11,712 nucleotides of DNA from Deltaproteobacteria bacterium. GTDB taxonomy: Bacteria > Desulfobacterota > DSM-4660 > Desulfatiglandales > HGW-15. The DNA lies in the NCBI GenBank assembly GCA_019308525.1, contig JAFDIC010000076.1, forward strand, positions 1 to 11,712, read 5' to 3'. The notes under the pieces are model-generated. The model was not told where the DNA came from and made no database searches. It saw nothing but the letters and a program-made list of their open reading frames with translations. This document shows, one piece after another, positions 8,556-11,712 of this stretch (position 1 is the first letter of the stretch; every line of letters starts with the position of its first letter). Made by a program: the position numbers and the translations under genes.

Positions 8556-8627
8556 CTACCCGAAGTAAGAGCCCTCTTCTACAGCAAGTTCCTGAATTCT
8601 GATCAACTCTCTTCGCCCCCAGGCCAT
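8556..8627 (-). CDS. Possible 23-codon small ORF or gene remnant between pcm and recG
   Basis: Between pcm and recG a short frame runs from ATG (8625-8627) to TAG (8556-8558) and encodes 23 residues, MAWGRRELIRIQELAVEEG followed by SYFG. It is preceded by AGGGA with a 5-nt spacer, starts 13 nt after the pcm stop, and ends 13 nt before the recG ATG, so its placement is that of a translated operon gene. The peptide would be a soluble amphipathic helix with no membrane segment. It may be a real small protein, a leader coupling translation of pcm to recG, or the leftover N-terminus of a deleted larger gene. I do not recognise a family with confidence, and chance is a serious alternative at this length. 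Confidence 0.3.
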   Translation of the reverse strand: MAWGRRELIRIQELAVEEGSYFG

Positions 8628-8640
8628 GCTCTTCCCTGCG

Positions 8641-9288
8641 TCACTCCTTCCATCCGTGTACTCCTATCAAGTCAACGAACCTGCATCCCCCCAGGCTCTC
8701 CTGCTTGTATTCATCCTTTTGTTTGACTACCTTTACTAGCTCCTGGCTGTACCTGTCTCCGATCGGTATTACCATCCTGCCACCGTCCGCCATTTGCTCA
8801 AGTAGAGGTTCGGGTATCCTAGGAGCACCCGCAGTCACAATTATTGCATCGTAGGGGGTAAATTCCTTCCAGCCCAAGGTGCCGTCATAGGCCTTGAAGA
8901 AGATATTGGTGTAGCCTAGTTTTGACAATAGCTTCTTTGCACTTTCCATAAGAGGCCCTATCCTTTCAACGCTATATACCTCTTCAGAGAGTTCTGCGAG
9001 GATGGCGGTTTGATAACCGCTGCCTGTGCCGATCTCAAGAGTTTTCTCCGTCCCCTTCAGTTCAAGTGCCTCCGTCATAAGGGCTACTATGTAAGGCTGG
9101 GATATGGTCTGTTTGTAACCGATTGGAAGGGGATGGTCATTGTACGCCTCTCCCCGCAGTGCCTCTTCCACGAAGAGGTGACGCGGGACCTTTCTCATTG
9201 CCTCAAGCACCCGCTTATCCCTTATTCCCCGGGGGATGAGCTGGTTTTTTACCATCCTCTCTCTTGCCACTCTGTAGTCATGTGTCAT
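8641..9288 (-). CDS. pcm: Protein-L-isoaspartate O-methyltransferase
   Basis: This 215-residue protein matches Pcm, a cytoplasmic SAM-dependent enzyme that methylates L-isoaspartyl residues in damaged proteins so that they can revert to aspartyl. The N-terminus has the family pattern [20 protein letters not shown] and VPRHLFV. The isoaspartate-side motif [19 protein letters not shown] (about 58-75) is followed by the SAM-binding glycine loop [14 protein letters not shown] (about 84-97), then [17 protein letters not shown] and GGRMVIPIG. The C-terminal VDLIGVHGW corresponds to the usual end of the family. Length is typical. The ATG at 9288 has GAGGG 6-7 nt upstream, a good ribosome binding site. 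The gene lies 149 bp after mpl and is followed closely by the mini-ORF and recG, not by surE or nlpD as in enterobacteria. Confidence 0.95.
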   Translation of the reverse strand: MTHDYRVARERMVKNQLIPRGIRDKRVLEAMRKVPRHLFVEEALRGEAYNDHPLPIGYKQTISQPYIVALMTEALELKGTEKTLEIGTGSGYQTAILAELSEEVYSVERIGPLMESAKKLLSKLGYTNIFFKAYDGTLGWKEFTPYDAIIVTAGAPRIPEPLLEQMADGGRMVIPIGDRYSQELVKVVKQKDEYKQESLGGCRFVDLIGVHGWKE

Positions 9289-9336
9289 ATACTGCCCTCA
9301 AAGACAAGAATTGACTGCTACCGCAAGGCACCCTCT

Positions 9337-9346
9337 CCCCGCGGGG
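9337..9346. repeat. GC-only palindrome in the mpl-pcm gap
   Basis: The 149-bp gap between mpl and pcm (9289-9437) contains the perfect 10-bp palindrome CCCCGCGGGG. There is no run of T after it on either strand, so it is not a typical intrinsic terminator, and the arms do not extend well beyond the core. I see no strong promoter, RNA gene or second copy in the gap. Confidence 0.4.
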
Positions 9347-9437
9347 GAACCCTTGGCTACTCCAGCGAGTCCCGTCCAGGGCTCATTCTTGAAGATCTAC
9401 GCCTCTGCAAGCCAGAAGCCTGAATTGGCCCTGAGGG

Positions 9438-10898
9438 TCAGAGTTCTTTCAACAACCGCCGGGGTAGATCATCAAAGGAGCCATTTGACATCACGAGGAT
9501 TACATCTCCCTCCTTGGCCTCCTGCACAAGTTGTTCCAGCAAGTGGTCCGTATCCGGACTGTAAAGGGCTCTCAGCCCCCTGTCTATCAGGTCCTTTGCA
9601 AGTCTCCTGGAAGAGAACCGCTTGTGTTCAGGGATCTTGTCCATATGAATCGGCTCCGGGACAAAAATCCTGTCAGCCATATCAAAGGAAGAAGCATATC
9701 TCCCTTGGAATACATTGAGCCGGCTGGAATTGGATCTCGGCTCAAAAACAGCAATCAGTCGCCTCTGCGGGCACTTTTCCTTTACGGCCCTGACAGTTTC
9801 CCTCACCGCGGTGGGGTGGTGGGCGAAATCATCTAGGATAAGAATCCCCCTCCTCTCTCCCACCACCTCCTGCCTTCTCCTGATTCCTTTGAAGGTTTCT
9901 ACCGCCTCCAAAATGATGGAACGCTCCAATCCCAACATCTCTGCAAGGGCCACTGCGGAAAGTAGGTTTGCTATGTTATGCCGCCCGTACAGGGCAGTGG
10001 TCAACTCGAGGGCGCCACCCTCCCTGGTAACCACCTTTATTCGAGTCATGTCTTCACCATTGATAATCTCCGCCACCCGCCAGTCAACCCTGCTCCCGTA
10101 CCCATAACTAATCACGGGGCAAAGCGCCTTCCTGGATTCCTTCAGGGCTAGGGGATCATCACCATTAACAATGAGAAAACCTTCGGGAGGTATTATACCT
10201 ATTAGCCTGCGGAAGCTTTCCAGGACCTGGCCAATATCCCTGTAAATATCCGCATGATCGAACTCTATGCTTGTCAAGATTGTGTGACAGGGTGAATAGT
10301 GAAGAAATTTAGGCCCCTTGTCAAAAAAAGCCGTATCATACTCATCGCCCTCTACAATGAAAAACGGCCCTCCACCCTCCTGAAAATTCCTGCGAAAATT
10401 GTTGGGAATACCACCCACCATGAATCCAGGCTCAAGACCCGCCCTTTCAAGTATCCAGGCCACGATTCCCGTGGTGGTAGTCTTTCCGTGTGTTCCGCAT
10501 ATCACGATCGATCTTTTGCCCTGGAGGGCGAACTTCCTCAGGGCTTGTGGCAAGGACTGATAGGGTATCTTGAGCCTGCCCAGTTCCACCGCTTCCGGGT
10601 TGAGTCGCGTAATTACATTACCCACGATTACCAGGTCCGTCCTGGGATGTAGATTCTCTGCCCTGTATCCCTTCTTTATCGGGATCGAGAGTTCCTGGAG
10701 ATAATCGCTCATGGGGGGGTATATATTCTGGTCAGACCCTGAGACAAGGTAACCTTTTTTCTTCAGTAGCCCTGCCAGAGAGGCCATTCCAACCCCGCAA
10801 ATACCCATCATATGGATCCGATTTAGCTTTCCCGGTAGCCTGTTGAGAGCGGGGTCGAGACTTGCAGAGGTGTCTAGAGGGGCATTTGAGGTATTCAT
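9438..10898 (-). CDS. mpl: UDP-N-acetylmuramate:L-alanyl-gamma-D-glutamyl-meso-DAP ligase (murein tripeptide ligase)
   Basis: This 486-residue Mur ligase attaches a recycled tripeptide to UDP-MurNAc in peptidoglycan salvage in the cytoplasm. The N-terminal nucleotide-binding domain has HMMGICGVGMASLAGLL (about 29-45) and GSDQNIYPPMSDYL. The ATP loop is GTHGKTT (135-141). The central domain has EGDEYDTAFFDKGPKF (about 183-198), and the C-terminal domain shows DDFAHHP (356-362) and FEPRSNSSRLNVFQ (385-398). The sequences GDEYDTAFFDKGPKF, FEPRSNS and MSNGSFD point to Mpl and not to the closely related MurC, as does the absence of division and wall genes around it. It carries about 25 residues before the first conserved strand, more than E. 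coli Mpl. I keep the ATG at 10898, but no clear Shine-Dalgarno precedes it (TTTTTTTCAAT). The only downstream in-frame Met codons before the conserved core (residues 30-31) would cut into it. It is divergent from rpmB. Confidence 0.88.
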   Translation of the reverse strand: MNTSNAPLDTSASLDPALNRLPGKLNRIHMMGICGVGMASLAGLLKKKGYLVSGSDQNIYPPMSDYLQELSIPIKKGYRAENLHPRTDLVIVGNVITRLNPEAVELGRLKIPYQSLPQALRKFALQGKRSIVICGTHGKTTTTGIVAWILERAGLEPGFMVGGIPNNFRRNFQEGGGPFFIVEGDEYDTAFFDKGPKFLHYSPCHTILTSIEFDHADIYRDIGQVLESFRRLIGIIPPEGFLIVNGDDPLALKESRKALCPVISYGYGSRVDWRVAEIINGEDMTRIKVVTREGGALELTTALYGRHNIANLLSAVALAEMLGLERSIILEAVETFKGIRRRQEVVGERRGILILDDFAHHPTAVRETVRAVKEKCPQRRLIAVFEPRSNSSRLNVFQGRYASSFDMADRIFVPEPIHMDKIPEHKRFSSRRLAKDLIDRGLRALYSPDTDHLLEQLVQEAKEGDVILVMSNGSFDDLPRRLLKEL

Positions 10899-10910
10899 AT
10901 TGAAAAAAAG

Positions 10911-10938
10911 TTGTATTTTAGATCTTTTTGCCTATAAT
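10911..10938 (+). promoter_or_regulatory. Sigma70-type promoter of rpmB
   Basis: A perfect -10 hexamer TATAAT lies at 10933-10938. A weak -35 candidate TTGTAT lies at 10911-10916, with a 16-bp spacer, in an A/T-rich stretch. Transcription would begin at about 10945, leaving a leader of about 25 nt that contains the rpmB ribosome binding site. The same 71-bp gap must hold the signals for the divergent mpl gene, for which I see no clear hexamers. Confidence 0.6.
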
Positions 10939-10955
10939 TTGCTTTTACCTTTTTC

Positions 10956-10962
10956 AAAGGAG
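10956..10962 (+). promoter_or_regulatory. Ribosome binding site of rpmB
   Basis: AAAGGAG followed by a 7-nt spacer precedes the ATG at 10970. It excludes the in-frame TTG at 10928, which would add 14 residues unlike any L28 and would lie upstream of the proposed transcription start. Confidence 0.85.
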
Positions 10963-10969
10963 TTGCATC

Positions 10970-11158
10970 ATGTCCAGGGTATGCGAAATTTGCGGAAAAA
11001 GGCCCTTAGTAGGATACAACGTAAGCCACGCCCATAACAAGACCAAGACCCGATGGTATCCCAATCTCCAGAGGGTCAGGGCGGTGAGAAACGGACAAAC
11101 TGTAAGGATTCGAGTATGCACCAGTTGTATCAAATCCGGGGCCGTGGTAAAGCCGTGA
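10970..11158 (+). CDS. rpmB: 50S ribosomal protein L28, zinc-ribbon form
   Basis: The 62-residue product is ribosomal protein bL28. It begins [20 protein letters not shown], continues with [15 protein letters not shown], and ends in a C-terminal [11 protein letters not shown]. Two CXXC pairs (Cys5/Cys8 and Cys50/Cys53) form a predicted zinc ribbon, so this is the zinc-binding (C+) version of L28, as opposed to the cysteine-free paralogue some bacteria use in zinc starvation. Length is normal. It is highly basic, as expected for binding 23S rRNA. It stands alone here, not followed by rpmG as in E. coli, and is transcribed from its own promoter divergently from mpl. Its TGA at 11156-11158 directly abuts the stop codon of the convergent rel gene. 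Confidence 0.96.
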   Translation: MSRVCEICGKRPLVGYNVSHAHNKTKTRWYPNLQRVRAVRNGQTVRIRVCTSCIKSGAVVKP

Positions 11159-11712
11159 TCATATTCTTTCCACTAACAAGACGTTTTTTACTTTCTTTAT
11201 TGCAGAGATAATCTCCTGCAATTGCTTGTAATTTTCGACCTCTATGGTAAAGTGGGAAATTCCCTTGTGGTCCACCGTAGTGTGCACCTCCGCATGGATT
11301 ATGTTGGCATCCTTCTGGGACATGATCGCACTGATGTCTGCAAGGATACCCTTTTTGTCCACGGAAGTGACCTTTATCCCGGCCAAATAGATATCTCTTT
11401 CCGAAGGTTCCCATGAAACCTCCACAAGTCTGTCCGGGTCTGCATCCTTCACGTGCCGGCAGCTGTGCTTGTGTATGGTTACGCCCCTTCCCCTTGTTAT
11501 GAACCCTATTACGTGTTCCCCGGGAAGGGGATGACAGCAGTTTGCAAATCTTACCAGCATGTCTTCCACACCCTTGATCCTGATGCCCTGGGTGGGTCGT
11601 TTGCGCTTGATCCTGGATACGACCTTCTTTACGAGGCCGCTCGGCGTTTCCTCTTCTATGCCCAGTTTTGGTTTTAGTCTTCCAATAACCTGGTTTACTG
11701 TTATCTTTCCGT
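11159..11712 (-). CDS. RelA/SpoT (p)ppGpp synthetase/hydrolase, C-terminal part, 5' end outside window
   Basis: The minus-strand frame is open from the right edge to the TGA at 11159-11161, giving 183 complete codons of the C-terminus of a long RelA/SpoT homologue. A basic linker (RIKRKPTQGIRIKGVEDM) leads into the conserved VRFANCCHPLPGEHVIGFITRGRGV, the Cys-Cys motif of the zinc-finger/conserved-cysteine domain, followed by TIHKHSCRHV. The last about 80 residues form the regulatory ACT domain (SVDKKGILADISAIMSQKDANI, then VEVENYKQLQEII). This half senses ribosome and tRNA state and controls the N-terminal hydrolase and synthetase domains, which are outside the window. Whether the protein is bifunctional (Rel/SpoT) or synthetase-only (RelA) therefore cannot be seen, so I give no symbol. 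A GTG at 11569 is an internal codon, not the start. Confidence 0.93.
   Translation of the reverse strand, partial: GKITVNQVIGRLKPKLGIEEETPSGLVKKVVSRIKRKRPTQGIRIKGVEDMLVRFANCCHPLPGEHVIGFITRGRGVTIHKHSCRHVKDADPDRLVEVSWEPSERDIYLAGIKVTSVDKKGILADISAIMSQKDANIIHAEVHTTVDHKGISHFTIEVENYKQLQEIISAIKKVKNVLLVERI

Noticed and set aside
11200..11221. Hairpin (TTGCAGAGA/TCTCCTGCAA) just after rpmB, considered as its terminator
   Set aside because: The stem has a bulge, no proper T tract follows, and it lies in the conserved ACT-domain coding sequence of rel, so it can be explained by codons.
1..11712. A defence system, biosynthetic cluster, CRISPR array or mobile element
   Set aside because: All sizeable genes belong to well-known housekeeping or signalling families, and I see no repeat arrays, transposase, integrase or cargo-like genes.

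Overview
The window is about 11.7 kb of densely coded chromosome from a Gram-negative bacterium. WaaA (Kdo transfer to lipid A) and the murein-recycling ligase Mpl imply an outer membrane and a recycled DAP-type peptidoglycan. A DUF4390 protein next to an NtrY-type kinase, a zinc-ribbon L28, a long RelA/SpoT protein and roughly balanced base composition fit a deltaproteobacterium in the broad sense (Desulfobacterota or relatives). That placement is inference; there is no rRNA or other phylogenetic marker to settle it.

Layout, left to right. A + strand lipid/diacylglycerol kinase-like gene enters from outside the window and ends at 821. It converges on a long minus-strand block. In transcription order (right to left) that block is mpl (10898-9438), pcm (9288-8641), a 23-codon mini-ORF (8627-8556), recG (8542-6392), alaC (6292-5123), a DUF4390 exported protein (5098-4532), an ntrY-like sensor kinase (4525-2273) and waaA (2227-935). 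The gaps are 149, 13, 13, 99, 24, 6 and 45 bp, so part or all of it may be one operon; I see no convincing internal terminator. Divergent from mpl is rpmB (10970-11158, +), with a sigma70-type promoter in the 71-bp gap. rpmB meets the end of a minus-strand relA/spoT gene (11159-11712, partial) with no base between the stop codons. No stretch over 300 bp lacks a gene; the longest gap is 149 bp (9289-9437). I see no tRNA, rRNA, CRISPR array, insertion sequence or phage gene.

Function. The genes are mostly housekeeping: envelope and wall (mpl, waaA, perhaps the lipid kinase), repair of DNA and protein (recG, pcm), amino acid metabolism (alaC), signalling (the ntrY-like kinase with its DUF4390 partner, and rel) and translation (rpmB). 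I found no convincing new multi-gene system. The most striking feature is a 19-base homopolymer inside the PAS domain of the kinase gene. It stays in frame and swaps six expected PAS residues for six lysines. It is either a sequence or assembly artefact or a contingency-type tract that could switch the kinase off. Other points are a mini-ORF packed between pcm and recG, a kinase with no response-regulator gene beside it, and the abutting rpmB/rel stops.
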